This document shows positions 43,309 through 53,047 of a stretch of DNA of 64,000 nt, one piece after another. Location: NCBI RefSeq assembly GCF_016745425.1, contig NZ_JAERVK010000011.1:124001-188000 (forward strand). Direction: 5' to 3'. A program made the position numbers and the translations under genes. A model generated the notes under the pieces. That model searched no databases and was not told the origin of the DNA. It saw only the letters and a program-made list of their open reading frames with translations. The DNA comes from Candidatus Methylomicrobium oryzae. GTDB lineage: Bacteria; Pseudomonadota; Gammaproteobacteria; Methylococcales; Methylomonadaceae. The first letter of the stretch is position 1, and the number at the start of each line of letters is the position of its first letter.

Positions 43309-46062
43309 CTATGAGTTATTGGAAAACTCATGCTCCAAGAGTTTCGCATGCGCCGCGGCCAGGCGTGCGATCGGGATGCGCGGCGCCGAGCACGACACAT
43401 AATCCAGCTTGATATGGTGGCAGAAGCGGATCGACTGCGGATGGCCGCCCTGTTCGCCGCAGATGCCGATCTTCAGGCCGGGGCGGGTGCGGCGGCCGAA
43501 TTCTGCGGTCATCTTCATCAACTGCCCAACGCCCTTGACGTCGAGCACTTCGAACGGATTGTCTTCGAGCAGGCCGGCCTCGTTATACAGCGGCAGAAAC
43601 TTGTTCTCCGCATCCTCCCGCGAGAACGAGAAGGTCGCCTGCGTCAGGTCGTTGGTGCCGAACGAAAAAAACTCGGCCAGTTCGGCCAGCTGGCCGGCGC
43701 GGGTACAGGCGCGGACCGTCTCGATCATCGTGCCGAACTTGAAGTCCAGCGTCAGGCCGTAGCGGGTTTCGGTTTCCTGCCGGACTTCGGCGACATATTC
43801 CTTGACCCGCTTGAGCTCCTCGGCGGTGATCACCTGCGGGACCATGATTTCCGGCGCGATCTTCAGGCCCTGCTGTGCGCAGAGCGCGGCGGCTTCCAGC
43901 ACGGAGCGGATCTGCATCTTGTAGATTTCCGGGTACGACATGCCCAGGCGGACGCCGCGGTGTCCCAGCATCGGATTCACTTCGTACAGATCGCGGACTT
44001 TCATCAGCATCAGTTCTTTTTTCGCGATTGCCTTGCTGATCACCTCTTCGTTCAACAGATCGAACGGGGCGGGCAGCGTCGTCAGGTGTCCGGACAGTGT
44101 TTCCAGCGTGACGCGCTGGCCCTTGATCATCGTTTCGTACTTTTTCAGGGCCTGGATTTCGTCTTCCAGCTGATGTTCGCTGGGCAGAAATTCATGCATC
44201 GGCGGATCGAGCAGCCGTACGGTGACAGGGTACGGGGCCATCGCGGTAAACAATTTTACGAAGTCTTCGCGCTGGATCGGGAACAGTTTTTCGAGCGCCG
44301 CGGAACGGCTTTCCGGGTCCTCGGCGAGAATCATGTCGACTACCAGCGGCAGACGCTCCTTCGCGTTGAACATCCGCTCGGTGCGGCACAGGCCGATACC
44401 GACCGCCCCGTAGGCGAGCGCCTTCTTTGCACCTTCGGGCGTATCCGCATTCGCATGCACCTTGAGCTCCGCGTAGCCGTCGGCCCACGCGAGCAGCGTT
44501 TGCAACTCATCCGAAACGGTCGGCGCCACGGTCGGAATTTCACCCAGATAGATCAGCCCGGTGCCGCCGTCGATCGTGATGATGTCACCTTCATGGATCA
44601 GCACGTCGCCGACCTGCGCGCGGCGCGCCCTGACGTCGACCCGGATGTCCTCGGCGCCCGCAACACAGGCCTTGCCCATCCCGCGCGCCACGACCGCCGC
44701 GTGCGAGGTTTTGCCGCCGCGGCTGGTCAGAATGCCCTCTGCGGCGAAGAAGCCGTGGATGTCTTCCGGCTTGGTTTCCTCGCGAAGCAGGATCACCGCT
44801 TCGCCGGCCTTGCCCATCATCGCTGCGGTATCCGCGTCGAAAACGCATTTGCCGCAGGCGGCGCCGGGGGAGGCCGGAAGGCCCTGTGCGAGCGGCGGAA
44901 CCTTGTTGTGCGGGTCGAGCTGGGGATGCAATAGTTGTTCGAGCATTTCCGGATTGATCCTGAGCAGCGCCCGTTCCTTGCTGATCAGGCTTTCCTTGAC
45001 CATCTCGACCGACGTTCGGACCATCGCGGCCGCGTTCATTTTCGCGTTGCGCGTCTGCAGGCAGTACAGTACCCCGCGTTCGATCGTGTATTCGAAATCC
45101 TGCGCTTCGCGGTAATGCTGTTCGAGCTTGTCGCGCAGCTCGGACAGCTGGCGGTACAGGTCGGGCATTTCCCTGGCCAGTTCCTGCACCGGCTTCGGCG
45201 TCCGGATGCCCGCGACCACGTCCTCGCCCTGCGCATTGACCAGATATTCGCCGTACATTTCGTTCGCGCCGGTGCCGGGGTTCCGGGTAAAGCCGACCCC
45301 GGTCGCGCAGTCGTTCCCCATATTGCCGAATACCATCGTGACGATATTGGCCGCGGTGCCGTTGGCCATCTTTTCGGTCACGTGAAACTCGCGCCGGTAG
45401 TCGACCGCGCGCCGGCCCATCCAGGAATCGAACACCGCCTTGATCGCCAGCTCCAGCTGTTCGTAGACGTCTTCGGGAAAAGGACGGCCGGTTTCTTCCC
45501 TGACCACCTGCAGGAACAACTCACTGATCTCCTTCAGATGATCCGCATCGAGCGCGACATCGGCCTTGATGCCCGCCTGTCTTTTGACCTCTTCGAAATG
45601 TGCGTCGAATTTTTCGTCCGGAATGCCGAGCGCGACCTTGCCGAACAGTTGAATGAAGCGGCGGTAGGCGTCGTAGCCGAAGCGGGGATCGCCGGTCGCT
45701 TCGATCAGGCCCTGCAGGGTTTCCCGGTTCAGTCCGAGGTTCAGGATCGTGTCCATCATGCCCGGCATCGAAATCGCCGAGCCCGAACGCACCGAAACCA
45801 GCAAGGGCCGGCTTTTACCGCCGAAGGTTTTGCCGGTCGTCCGTTCTATCTCCTGCATGTGGCGCCTGACGTCGTCCATCAGCCCGTCCGGCAGACGGTG
45901 ATGCCCAAGGTAATCGAGGCAGGCCTCGGTCGAGATCACGAAGCCGGGCGGTACGTTTAGGCCGATCTGGGTCATTTCGCACAGGTTCGCGCCCTTGCCG
46001 CCGAGCAGCGCCTTGTTTTTGCCGTCGCCTTGTTGGAAAGAAAAGATGTATTGTGTCGTCAT
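43309..46062 (-). CDS. ppdK: Pyruvate, phosphate dikinase
   Basis: A 917-residue PPDK that interconverts pyruvate, ATP and phosphate with PEP, AMP and PPi. N-terminal ATP-grasp domain (LLGGKGANLCEMTQIGLNVP; SGSAISMPGMMDTILNLGLN), the swivelling phosphohistidine domain (SRGGKTSHAAVVARGMGKAC, catalytic His) and the C-terminal PEP/pyruvate barrel with GICGEQGG and the catalytic Cys in DYVSCSAPRIPIARLAAA. The start is ATG 46062, preceded by a strong ribosome site, not the in-frame start at 46083. PPDK gives pyruvate-to-PEP conversion and PPi-linked glycolysis, as often found in methanotrophs. Confidence 0.97.
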   Translation of the reverse strand: MTTQYIFSFQQGDGKNKALLGGKGANLCEMTQIGLNVPPGFVISTEACLDYLGHHRLPDGLMDDVRRHMQEIERTTGKTFGGKSRPLLVSVRSGSAISMPGMMDTILNLGLNRETLQGLIEATGDPRFGYDAYRRFIQLFGKVALGIPDEKFDAHFEEVKRQAGIKADVALDADHLKEISELFLQVVREETGRPFPEDVYEQLELAIKAVFDSWMGRRAVDYRREFHVTEKMANGTAANIVTMVFGNMGNDCATGVGFTRNPGTGANEMYGEYLVNAQGEDVVAGIRTPKPVQELAREMPDLYRQLSELRDKLEQHYREAQDFEYTIERGVLYCLQTRNAKMNAAAMVRTSVEMVKESLISKERALLRINPEMLEQLLHPQLDPHNKVPPLAQGLPASPGAACGKCVFDADTAAMMGKAGEAVILLREETKPEDIHGFFAAEGILTSRGGKTSHAAVVARGMGKACVAGAEDIRVDVRARRAQVGDVLIHEGDIITIDGGTGLIYLGEIPTVAPTVSDELQTLLAWADGYAELKVHANADTPEGAKKALAYGAVGIGLCRTERMFNAKERLPLVVDMILAEDPESRSAALEKLFPIQREDFVKLFTAMAPYPVTVRLLDPPMHEFLPSEHQLEDEIQALKKYETMIKGQRVTLETLSGHLTTLPAPFDLLNEEVISKAIAKKELMLMKVRDLYEVNPMLGHRGVRLGMSYPEIYKMQIRSVLEAAALCAQQGLKIAPEIMVPQVITAEELKRVKEYVAEVRQETETRYGLTLDFKFGTMIETVRACTRAGQLAELAEFFSFGTNDLTQATFSFSREDAENKFLPLYNEAGLLEDNPFEVLDVKGVGQLMKMTAEFGRRTRPGLKIGICGEQGGHPQSIRFCHHIKLDYVSCSAPRIPIARLAAAHAKLLEHEFSNNS

Positions 46063-46067
46063 GCTGG

Positions 46068-46075
46068 TTCCCCCT
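46068..46075 (-). promoter_or_regulatory. Ribosome-binding site deciding the ppdK start
   Basis: AGGGGGAA on the minus strand, about six bases before ATG 46062. It favours MTTQYIF over the longer MATGGTS start. Confidence 0.7.
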
Positions 46076-46179
46076 GTAGCCATAAGCGGACAAATGGCCG
46101 AATTCCATCGTCTGCGGCGTTCTTGCGCCCATTGATTATATAGGTTAGGTGTTAAACGGATGCTCCTACCCGTATCTAG

Positions 46180-46617
46180 CTAAAAACGTAATGGTGTGAC
46201 TTGGCCCGTCGCCAAAAAATTCCGGTAGTCGGCCAGCACCCGGGCGTGATCAAACGCCAGCAGTTCGGGCAGTGTCGCAAACGTGAAAATGCCGCAGTTC
46301 TTCGCATCATCGGCCGCAACCGGCATTCCATGCGCCTCGGCCACATAGCAGGCGGTCACCGTATGGCCGCGGGCATCGCGCTTCGGGTCCGAATAAATGC
46401 CGAGCAGCGCGGTCAGACGCACGTCGAGCCCGACTTCTTCTTTCGCTTCGCGGATCGCCGCCTGTTCGACCTTTTCGCCGACATCCACGAAGCCGCCCGG
46501 TATCGCCCAGCCGTAGGGCGGAAAAGCGCGCTCGATCAGGATGAAGGGCCGTTCGGGCAGGTCGATCAGTTCGATGATCGTGTCGGCGGCAAGCAGGGGA
46601 GTGATAGGTTTGGCCAT
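46180..46617 (-). CDS. Nudix hydrolase
   Basis: A 145-residue Nudix protein starting at ATG 46617 (MAKPITPLLAADTIIELIDL); the open frame runs further up but the extra 43 residues do not belong to the domain. The Nudix box G-x5-E-x7-R-E-x2-E-E-x-G is complete (GFVDVGEKVEQAAIREAKEE then VGLDV), and the upstream GWAIPGG is typical of ADP-ribose/NAD-type Nudix enzymes. Substrate not determinable. It is upstream of ppdK on the same strand with a 117-base gap. Confidence 0.92.
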   Translation of the reverse strand: MAKPITPLLAADTIIELIDLPERPFILIERAFPPYGWAIPGGFVDVGEKVEQAAIREAKEEVGLDVRLTALLGIYSDPKRDARGHTVTACYVAEAHGMPVAADDAKNCGIFTFATLPELLAFDHARVLADYRNFLATGQVTPLRF

Positions 46618-46948
46618 GGCTGATCGGATAGTTTTTCTGTGATGGCAATGATTGTAAACCGGCTTGTCCGGTTTCGGAAAGATAGACAAAGCATTCTCTC
46701 TGTCAGAGAAATTACTCTCTAAATTTATCTCAAACGCAAACCGCAAAATTTATTGCTCGAAAAATAAAAATAGTATCCAGCAATTAAAATCGGATCAAAA
46801 ACCATTCTCGAGGGTGTGAAAAATAAGTAATTTACTTAGACAAAGCGAGCATGAAACGCTAATAATTTACAAAATCTACAAGCGCTGGTGTTCGGGTTTT
46901 ACGAGAGAGTTGCTTGGTGATTTTCCGTTCGTATTGGGGCATCGTCAA
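46618..46948. other. Gap between the Nudix gene and the signalling set
   Basis: About 331 bases; both flanking genes are on the minus strand. The distal part (46740-46900) is AT-rich. A sequence cagagaaattactctct with flanks (ctctctgtcagagaaattactctctaaat, around 46695-46725) is partly repetitive. No gene seen. Confidence 0.4.
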
Positions 46949-48286
46949 TCAATTTTTACATCGAGTTACAGGAGTGCCAATGCGTACTTTTATCAGCGGA
47001 GAGATTTTTTGGTTCCTATGTAGATTGATAATGCTATTGAGCATGCGCTCGGTCAAAATACAATTTTTCAGGTAAAGTTGTCCTTCGTAAGAGACTTCTT
47101 CGATATCCATGCCAACCTCTAACTGCGTCCAAGATAACTCAATGATGGGACGGTCGTTAGTGAATTGAGAGTTTTTATCCAAATGCTGTAAAAACTCTTC
47201 AACAACCTCAGGATCATAATATTTTATTTTTTGCTGAAGCAGATATTTGCGTACCTCCATGACCGACATCGGCTGGCCTGTGACGTTTCCCTCCAAATAA
47301 GTGATGTAATCTCTGATGACTGCCAATATTCTTGAGCCCAGCGGAATCTGATTGCCTTTTAGCCCTTCGGGTACTCCCGAGCCATCGTAATGTTCATACT
47401 GGTAGTGAATCAGATTAATGGCGGGTTCAAGTTGCGTTAAGCCTTTTAATAACACTCCAGTTTCTTGGGCATGTCTTAAATAGCGGGGGAGTTGTTCCCG
47501 ATTCAGGCTGTTAAGCGGTTTTTCCAATATCTCATCGGATAGAGTCATTTTACCCAACTGCAAAAGTAAACCCGCAAATACCAGTTGTTTGTTTTCAGCC
47601 TCATTCATGCCCATTCGTTTACCGATGGCATAGGCATTATCCGCTATATATTTCGAATGTCCGCTTTTAATGCCGGGGCGCATTTCAATGATTCGTGAAA
47701 ATGCGCGGATGGAATCAGTAAACTGCTTTTTTAAATTTGCATTGGCTTCGTCAAGATGCAGCATGGCATTATTGAGCAAAGCAGTTCGTTGCTCAACCTT
47801 TTCCTCCAACTGTTCGTTGAGTTCCTTTAAGGCCATATTCTGCTGGTAAACAATCTCGGATAATCGATCCCGCTCTTCTCTTATATATTTTTGTTCCAGA
47901 GTATTCCGGACCAGTAATTTAAGTTCTTCATCATTCCAGGGCTTATTGCAATAATTCGAAATCCGGCCGTTATTGATCGCGTCGATGGTCGACTGCAAAT
48001 CGGCATAGCCCGTCAATAAAATGCGGATTGTCTTTGGCCATTGCTCTACGACTCGGGTAAAAAATTCGGCACCGTTCATTGCGGGCATCCGCATATCGGA
48101 GATGATCAAATCCACTGGATTTTGGCGCAAGATCTCCAGTCCGGCCGGGCCGCTTTCTGCAAAGTAAGTCACATACTGTTCATTGTGGAATAGGCGGCGT
48201 AGGGCTTTCAGCACATTCGCTTCGTCATCGACGAATAAGATTGAGGCAGGGCTATCCTGTGCGGTGCTTGGTAAATCAGCTAGCAT
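46949..48286 (-). CDS. Receiver plus degenerate HD-GYP domain protein
   Basis: A 445-residue protein. The receiver (residues 15-130) is intact, with acidic pair VDDE and phospho-Asp D64 (IISDMRMP) and the Lys in NKPW. A coiled coil (135-190) leads to an HD-GYP-like domain at 190-360, but the metal-binding H-D of AxLHDIGK reads L242-Q243 (AGLLLQLGK) and the GYP motif is GVP (DGSGVPEGL). A c-di-GMP phosphodiesterase active site is therefore lost, and I expect a binding or scaffolding role. It ends the four-gene minus-strand set, 18 bases after the sensor kinase gene. Confidence 0.9.
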   Translation of the reverse strand: MLADLPSTAQDSPASILFVDDEANVLKALRRLFHNEQYVTYFAESGPAGLEILRQNPVDLIISDMRMPAMNGAEFFTRVVEQWPKTIRILLTGYADLQSTIDAINNGRISNYCNKPWNDEELKLLVRNTLEQKYIREERDRLSEIVYQQNMALKELNEQLEEKVEQRTALLNNAMLHLDEANANLKKQFTDSIRAFSRIIEMRPGIKSGHSKYIADNAYAIGKRMGMNEAENKQLVFAGLLLQLGKMTLSDEILEKPLNSLNREQLPRYLRHAQETGVLLKGLTQLEPAINLIHYQYEHYDGSGVPEGLKGNQIPLGSRILAVIRDYITYLEGNVTGQPMSVMEVRKYLLQQKIKYYDPEVVEEFLQHLDKNSQFTNDRPIIELSWTQLEVGMDIEEVSYEGQLYLKNCILTERMLNSIINLHRNQKISPLIKVRIGTPVTRCKN

Positions 48287-48304
48287 ATTTTTTCCACTGC
48301 CGTA

Positions 48305-50182
48305 TTAATCGAAATCACTGGCATCTTGCACATTTTCGACAAGTGCTCCTGCGACAGGCAAGGCAATCCGGAATGTAGTTCCTTGGCCTAACTGGCTGCA
48401 AACGTGAATTTCCCCTTGATGTTTTTTGACGATGGAATAAGAAACGGAAAGCCCGAGCCCGGTGCCTTTGCCGACCGGTTTGGTGGTAAAAAACGGATCG
48501 AATATTTTATTTTGATGCTCGGGGGCTATGCCTTGGCCCGTATCGCTGATTTCTATCCAAACCTGATCATTCTCCGTTCCGGTACGCAGGGTAATGGTGC
48601 CTTCATGTTCGATAGCGTGCGCCGCATTGACCAGTAAATTCATAAATACCTGATTAAGCTGATGCGGCAAGCATCTAACCTCGGGCAGATCGCCAAATTC
48701 CTTGACAACCTTGGCTTTGTACTTAATTTCATTATTAACGATATTGAGAGTGCTGTTCAACCCGGCATGCAAATTCGTCCATTGCCAGTCATCCTCGCCG
48801 CCGAAGCGAGAAAAATCTTTGAGATCTTGAACGATTTTTTTCACCCGGGTAGCGCCTTCCTGGGATTCTTCCAATAAATCGAGGACATCGTTTTTTAAAA
48901 AATCGAAATCGATTTGTTGTTTGAAAGCACTAATTTGCGCGAACTGTTCGGAATTGTCGGGAAAGGCTTCCGCCTTTTCATAAAAGGCCACCAGTGTTAG
49001 CAAGTCATTGACATAAGTTTGTAAGGACGTCAGGTTGGAATTGATATAGCCAATGGGGTTGTTAATTTCATGCGCGACGCCCGCAGCCAATTGGCCGACC
49101 GAAGCCAGCTTTTCCGACTGTACCAGTTTTTCTTGGACTTCCTGGAGTTGCTTCAGCGCGGCTTGTGTTTCCCTGTTTTGCTTTTTCAATAATTCCGTGG
49201 CTTGTTGGTATTGGGTGATATCCACGGTAATGCCGTCGATGCGCGCCGACATATCCTGACTTTTCGGAATATAACGCATATGGGTGGACAGCCAGCGTAA
49301 TTGATTAGTGGAGTGAACGATTCGATAGGTTATCTTTTGTACTTTTGTGTTTTTTAACTGTTCCAGGCAGTTTTTGACATTTTTGCGATCATCGGAATAA
49401 ATGATATCCCACCATAAAGTGGGGCGTGCGAAGAAATCGGCGGCCGGGTAGCCAAAAATTTCGTTTGCTACCTGATTGAGATAAAGAGGCGTAAAAGTGT
49501 CGGGCATAATTGACCAGACGACGCTATCCAGCGAATTAAGCGTATCATGCAAACGTTTTTCCGAATGTTCCAGACACTGGCGGGTGGTTTCTAATTGCTG
49601 ATTTAATTGCAAGTAATGGTTGTTAAGTACTGTGGACTGTTCAAGGCGCTCCTGTTTTTCACGATGTAGCCTGGCATTGTCGATAACCAAAGAAATTAAA
49701 TTAACCAAGACAAGTCCGAGTTCCAGGTCACTCTCGGTATAGCGTGTCTGGCCATGGAGTTTATTGACGCTCAGTGCGCCGATAATCGTGTCATCCAACC
49801 GTAAGGGCCAGCAAAGTGCCGATAAGGGGAGGAAGGCCCGTTTTGCACGAGAGGCTTGATTGAAACGCGGATCATCCGAGATATCTCCTTGAAGAACGAC
49901 GGGTTTGCCGCTTTCTGCTACCCACCCGATAATTCCGCTACCGGGAGCTATGACACTGCCTAAACATTCTGCCGGCAAACCGATACTGGCTACAATGCAA
50001 AGCTTGCTGTCCGGCTCCCCTTGATATAGAGCTAATGAGCCGGTGTCGGCTTTGAAGCCCTGTACGATATGCCGTAGTATTCGCTCGAATATTTCATGAG
50101 TGGTATTTTGCAGAAGGTCGGCTTGCCCCAGTCGGTATAAGTCGTGTATCCAGTTTAATTGCGGGGCTTCAATTAATGTCAT
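48305..50182 (-). CDS. Soluble GAF-PAS sensor histidine kinase
   Basis: A 625-residue kinase without membrane helices. Residues 20-170 form a GAF domain (GFKADTGSLALYQGEPDSKL; GIIGWVAESGKPVVLQGD), then a coiled coil, a PAS domain at 205-325, and the kinase core: H-box AAGVAHEINNPIGYINSNL, N-box QVFMNLLVNAAHAI, G boxes IEISDTGQGIAPEHQNKIFD and GKGTGLGLSVSYSI. All catalytic parts are intact. It should sense a cytoplasmic cue and phosphorylate the receiver genes on either side in the same operon. Confidence 0.95.
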   Translation of the reverse strand: MTLIEAPQLNWIHDLYRLGQADLLQNTTHEIFERILRHIVQGFKADTGSLALYQGEPDSKLCIVASIGLPAECLGSVIAPGSGIIGWVAESGKPVVLQGDISDDPRFNQASRAKRAFLPLSALCWPLRLDDTIIGALSVNKLHGQTRYTESDLELGLVLVNLISLVIDNARLHREKQERLEQSTVLNNHYLQLNQQLETTRQCLEHSEKRLHDTLNSLDSVVWSIMPDTFTPLYLNQVANEIFGYPAADFFARPTLWWDIIYSDDRKNVKNCLEQLKNTKVQKITYRIVHSTNQLRWLSTHMRYIPKSQDMSARIDGITVDITQYQQATELLKKQNRETQAALKQLQEVQEKLVQSEKLASVGQLAAGVAHEINNPIGYINSNLTSLQTYVNDLLTLVAFYEKAEAFPDNSEQFAQISAFKQQIDFDFLKNDVLDLLEESQEGATRVKKIVQDLKDFSRFGGEDDWQWTNLHAGLNSTLNIVNNEIKYKAKVVKEFGDLPEVRCLPHQLNQVFMNLLVNAAHAIEHEGTITLRTGTENDQVWIEISDTGQGIAPEHQNKIFDPFFTTKPVGKGTGLGLSVSYSIVKKHQGEIHVCSQLGQGTTFRIALPVAGALVENVQDASDFD

Positions 50183-50196
50183 TAGTTCTCCTTTAC

Positions 50197-51024
50197 CTAA
50201 AATAAAGTAATAATCTGATTGGCAAACTGTAATCCGCTCTCAGTGCAACGTGCCGATTGTTCGGCCGAAATATTAAGAGTGTCGCGCGCAATGTGCATGG
50301 TGTCGTCTACCTCCGAGGTTGACTCATCGGCTTGTTTGGCTTTAGAGATTAACGTATCAGCAGTATAGACCAGTAGTCCTAGAGATTTGCCGGTATCGGG
50401 TCGAGGAGGATTTTTATGCTGTTCGATGGCTTCTTGAATCGAGAGAGGAAAATTCCAGTGATGCGCGGCTTTACCGCCAATTTCTAAGTTGTCAAAGCCT
50501 AAGATACGCCGTTCCGTTTCCAATAGAGAGAGCGAGTTTTCCTGTTGAATCCTGGTAAATTCATCAGGAAAAAGCGCTACGATTACCAGGCGTCCGATGT
50601 CGTGCAATAGCCCTGACGTGAAGGCAAGATCCGGATTAAGCCCGGAACAGATGGCAAGTTGCCGGCTGCATTCGGCAACGGCCATACTGTGGTGATAAAA
50701 CTGGCGATAATCAAAATCCTTATGCCATGCCGGCAATAATTTTGAAAAGCAGATGCTAACCAGCATATCTCTTATTCGATTCAGGCCCAGTAATACAATG
50801 GCTTCCCGTAATGATCCTATCTCTCTGGACATGCCGTAAAAAGGCGAATTGGCGATACGTAAAATCCGTACCGTCATGGAAGGATCCTGGCCTATTTTAT
50901 CGACCAATTTAGCCAGGTTGTGTTTGTCATTCAAATAGTGCAAGGCTTCCGTCAGCAATGCAGGCATTGAGGGCAAATCCGCTAAACAAGCGAATTTATT
51001 TGTTAAGTGAGGCATGTAGGGCAT
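50197..51024 (-). CDS. HDOD domain signalling protein
   Basis: A 275-residue protein that is almost all HDOD domain (LPSMPALLTEALHYLNDKHN; DPSMTVRILRIANSPFYGMS; GLNRIRDMLVSI). Unlike most HDOD members it keeps an H-D pair in SGLLHDIGRLVIV, so metal binding is possible. No output domain. It overlaps the start end of the preceding receiver-PAS gene by 22 bases and lies 14 bases before the kinase gene. Confidence 0.92.
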   Translation of the reverse strand: MPYMPHLTNKFACLADLPSMPALLTEALHYLNDKHNLAKLVDKIGQDPSMTVRILRIANSPFYGMSREIGSLREAIVLLGLNRIRDMLVSICFSKLLPAWHKDFDYRQFYHHSMAVAECSRQLAICSGLNPDLAFTSGLLHDIGRLVIVALFPDEFTRIQQENSLSLLETERRILGFDNLEIGGKAAHHWNFPLSIQEAIEQHKNPPRPDTGKSLGLLVYTADTLISKAKQADESTSEVDDTMHIARDTLNISAEQSARCTESGLQFANQIITLF

Positions 51025-51869
51025 TCCTTTTTCGGTGACAAGACAATAATAATTCCCTGCGATTGGCTAACTCTTCCCATGCTGCTTACCAATACATGCG
51101 CAGCATTTTCCCCACCGAAGGTAATCATACCCCCCTCTAGCTGAGTAAAGTCGTTAAAATCGGCTTGTTGTAAAAGTTGTAAAAGAGAATCGGGTAAAAC
51201 ATCGGTTGCCAAAGAGCCCAGTAAACAGGCGCATGTAGGCTGGCAAAGTATCGCCTCAGCCTGGCGGTTTGATGATACTATCATGCCGTCTGTATCAATA
51301 CCAATGATACCCACCGGCAAATGCTCAAGAATTTCCTGAGAAATTTGCAACAAACTGAGGCTATGGGTAATTTCGCGGGTTTTTTCAATCACTTTTTGCT
51401 CAAGATTCTGGTTGAGTAAGGACAGTTCGTGATTGGCAAGTTGGAGCTCTCGGCTTAATCGCAAATTTTCGTGCTCCATTTCATGGAGCTGAAATGCTTC
51501 GCGGATATTTTCACGAAGCAAATCATCATCCCAAGGTTTAGTTAAAAATTTATAGATGGCTCCTTCATTGATGGCGTTAGTAACTGATTCGAGCTCGGTA
51601 TAACCGGACAAGACAATCCGCAAGGTCTTGGGATAAAGGATTTTAACCTTACGTAGAAATTCTACTCCGGTCATATGCGGCATACGTTGATCCGAGATGA
51701 TAACGCCCACTTCTTGCTTTTCCAGTAAACCCAATCCCGCTTCGCCGCTATTGGCGACCAGAATGGTGTAGCCGTCACGGCGCAATGTTCGTTTAAGCGC
51801 ATTGGTGATATTCACTTCATCATCGACCAACAGGAGGGTACGAGAATTTTGTGGTGCTTCTTCAATCAT
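51003..51869 (-). CDS. Receiver-coiled-coil-PAS protein
   Basis: A 288-residue protein, first of the four-gene set. An intact receiver (VDDE; VIISDQRMP; TKPW) of the same subgroup as those at 46949 and 59263 (shared AIN-x-G/A pattern) leads through a coiled coil (residues 130-170, HENLRLSRELQLANHELSLL) to a PAS domain (LPVGIIGIDTDGMIVSSNRQ). There is no catalytic or DNA-binding output, so it probably works by protein contacts. Confidence 0.92.
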   Translation of the reverse strand: MIEEAPQNSRTLLLVDDEVNITNALKRTLRRDGYTILVANSGEAGLGLLEKQEVGVIISDQRMPHMTGVEFLRKVKILYPKTLRIVLSGYTELESVTNAINEGAIYKFLTKPWDDDLLRENIREAFQLHEMEHENLRLSRELQLANHELSLLNQNLEQKVIEKTREITHSLSLLQISQEILEHLPVGIIGIDTDGMIVSSNRQAEAILCQPTCACLLGSLATDVLPDSLLQLLQQADFNDFTQLEGGMITFGGENAAHVLVSSMGRVSQSQGIIIVLSPKKECPTCLT

Positions 51870-51904
51870 GGGTTGATACTAGAAAGTGGCGGCGGTATCT
51901 AAGA

Positions 51905-52153
51905 TATGGCACTTGGGCATCCTTTGGTAGCATGTAGGCGGCCGACGGATCGGGCGCCGCTGTGGTACGGCGGGTTTTCAAGGCGGCGGAGGCTGGGCCG
52001 GGAAAAAATGGACGCCGGCAAATGCGGGGCCGGGCGAAGACGGCAAAAGGATTGCCCCGTGCTGCTCGACCGGGTTTGGGGGCCGGCAGCCGGTTTTAGG
52101 CGCTTAGTTTAGGAGTAAGACAGTTAAGATACAATAGCGGTGCGAAATTTGCC
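51905..52153. repeat. 249-bp perfect direct repeat, left copy
   Basis: Identical base for base to 58679-58927 in the same orientation. It includes a 68-residue open frame (51906-52112) also present in the other copy, but that frame is Arg-rich with no known domain, so I do not call it a gene. High GC in its middle. Ends with ...gcggtgcgaaatttgcc. Confidence 0.97.
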
Positions 52154-52441
52154 GTATTGTGGCCGCCATCCGTGCAGGGATGGCGAAGGTTCTCTGTTTC
52201 CCGAGCGGAAGTTGAAGAAAATCATCAAATTGAAGAAATTCCTAGAGGCTATGCCGGGGACTAATTCGAATTGGCCTTGTCGTGCCCGAACAGGTTCCAT
52301 TGCCCCCGGCAAAGGGGGTTGGTTGCAGTATCAAAGCGATAGGCTATACTTCCTTCGCGCAAAATCCAAGCTTGCCATCGGCCATCTTTTTGCCCAGAAT
52401 GGGCGGCTGGGTCTTTTCCATTTTCCAGATCGAGGTAATAA

Positions 52442-53026
52442 ATGCCATCCTCCCGTATTCTGCTCGTTGACGACGACAGATTGATTATCGCTACCTTGGC
52501 AAAAGACCTGCGCAATGCGGGCTATCAAGTCGAGACGGCGGATTGCGGGGAAGCGGCACTGGAACTGGCCGGGCGAGGAAGTTTCGACTTGGCCGTGCTG
52601 GACATCCGCATGCCGGGTATGTCGGGGATCGAGATGGCGAGGGTGCTGCGCGAGCACCACGGAATCGCGGCATTGTTTCTCTCTGCCTTTTCGGATAGGG
52701 ATCTTGTACGACAGGCCGTAGCGGAAGGTGCGCTGGGCTATGTGACCAAACCGGCCGACAGTCCCCAACTCATTCCCGCCATCGAAACCGCTATTGCCCG
52801 CTCGCGCGATTTGACTGCATTGAGAGAAACCCAAAGGAACTTGGAGCGCGCCCTGGCCGCCGGACGCAAAACCAGCATGGCCGTGGGCATTTTGATGGAA
52901 CGGCGCGGTTTGAGCGAACAGGCGGCATTCGAGGCGCTGCGCGGCGGCGCCCGAAAACACCAATCCAAGCTGGAGGATTATTCGCATGATCTGGTGGCGG
53001 CCGCCCAACGGCTTAACCGGGATTAG
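52442..53026 (+). CDS. ANTAR-domain response regulator
   Basis: A 194-residue RNA-binding response regulator. Receiver at residues 4-120 (LVDDDRLIIATLAKDLRNAG; phospho-Asp in LAVLDIRMPGMSG; Lys in VTKPA). The C-terminal ANTAR domain (RKTSMAVGILMERRGLSEQA then AFEALRGGARKHQ) binds paired hexaloop hairpins in nascent RNA and prevents termination. It is 21 bases upstream of a HisKA_2 kinase, the usual partner type. GC content is higher than in the flanking minus-strand cluster. Confidence 0.95.
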   Translation: MPSSRILLVDDDRLIIATLAKDLRNAGYQVETADCGEAALELAGRGSFDLAVLDIRMPGMSGIEMARVLREHHGIAALFLSAFSDRDLVRQAVAEGALGYVTKPADSPQLIPAIETAIARSRDLTALRETQRNLERALAAGRKTSMAVGILMERRGLSEQAAFEALRGGARKHQSKLEDYSHDLVAAAQRLNRD

Positions 53027-53047
53027 CGGCAGTGACTTTACAACGGC

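Noticed and set aside
43330-44934. 534-residue frame opposite ppdK
   Set aside because: Antisense shadow of ppdK, no domain of its own.
51906-52112. 68-residue open frame repeated identically at 58680-58886
   Set aside because: Conservation is explained by the whole 249-bp repeat being identical at base level; the translation is Arg-rich, has no domain, and no ribosome site precedes it.
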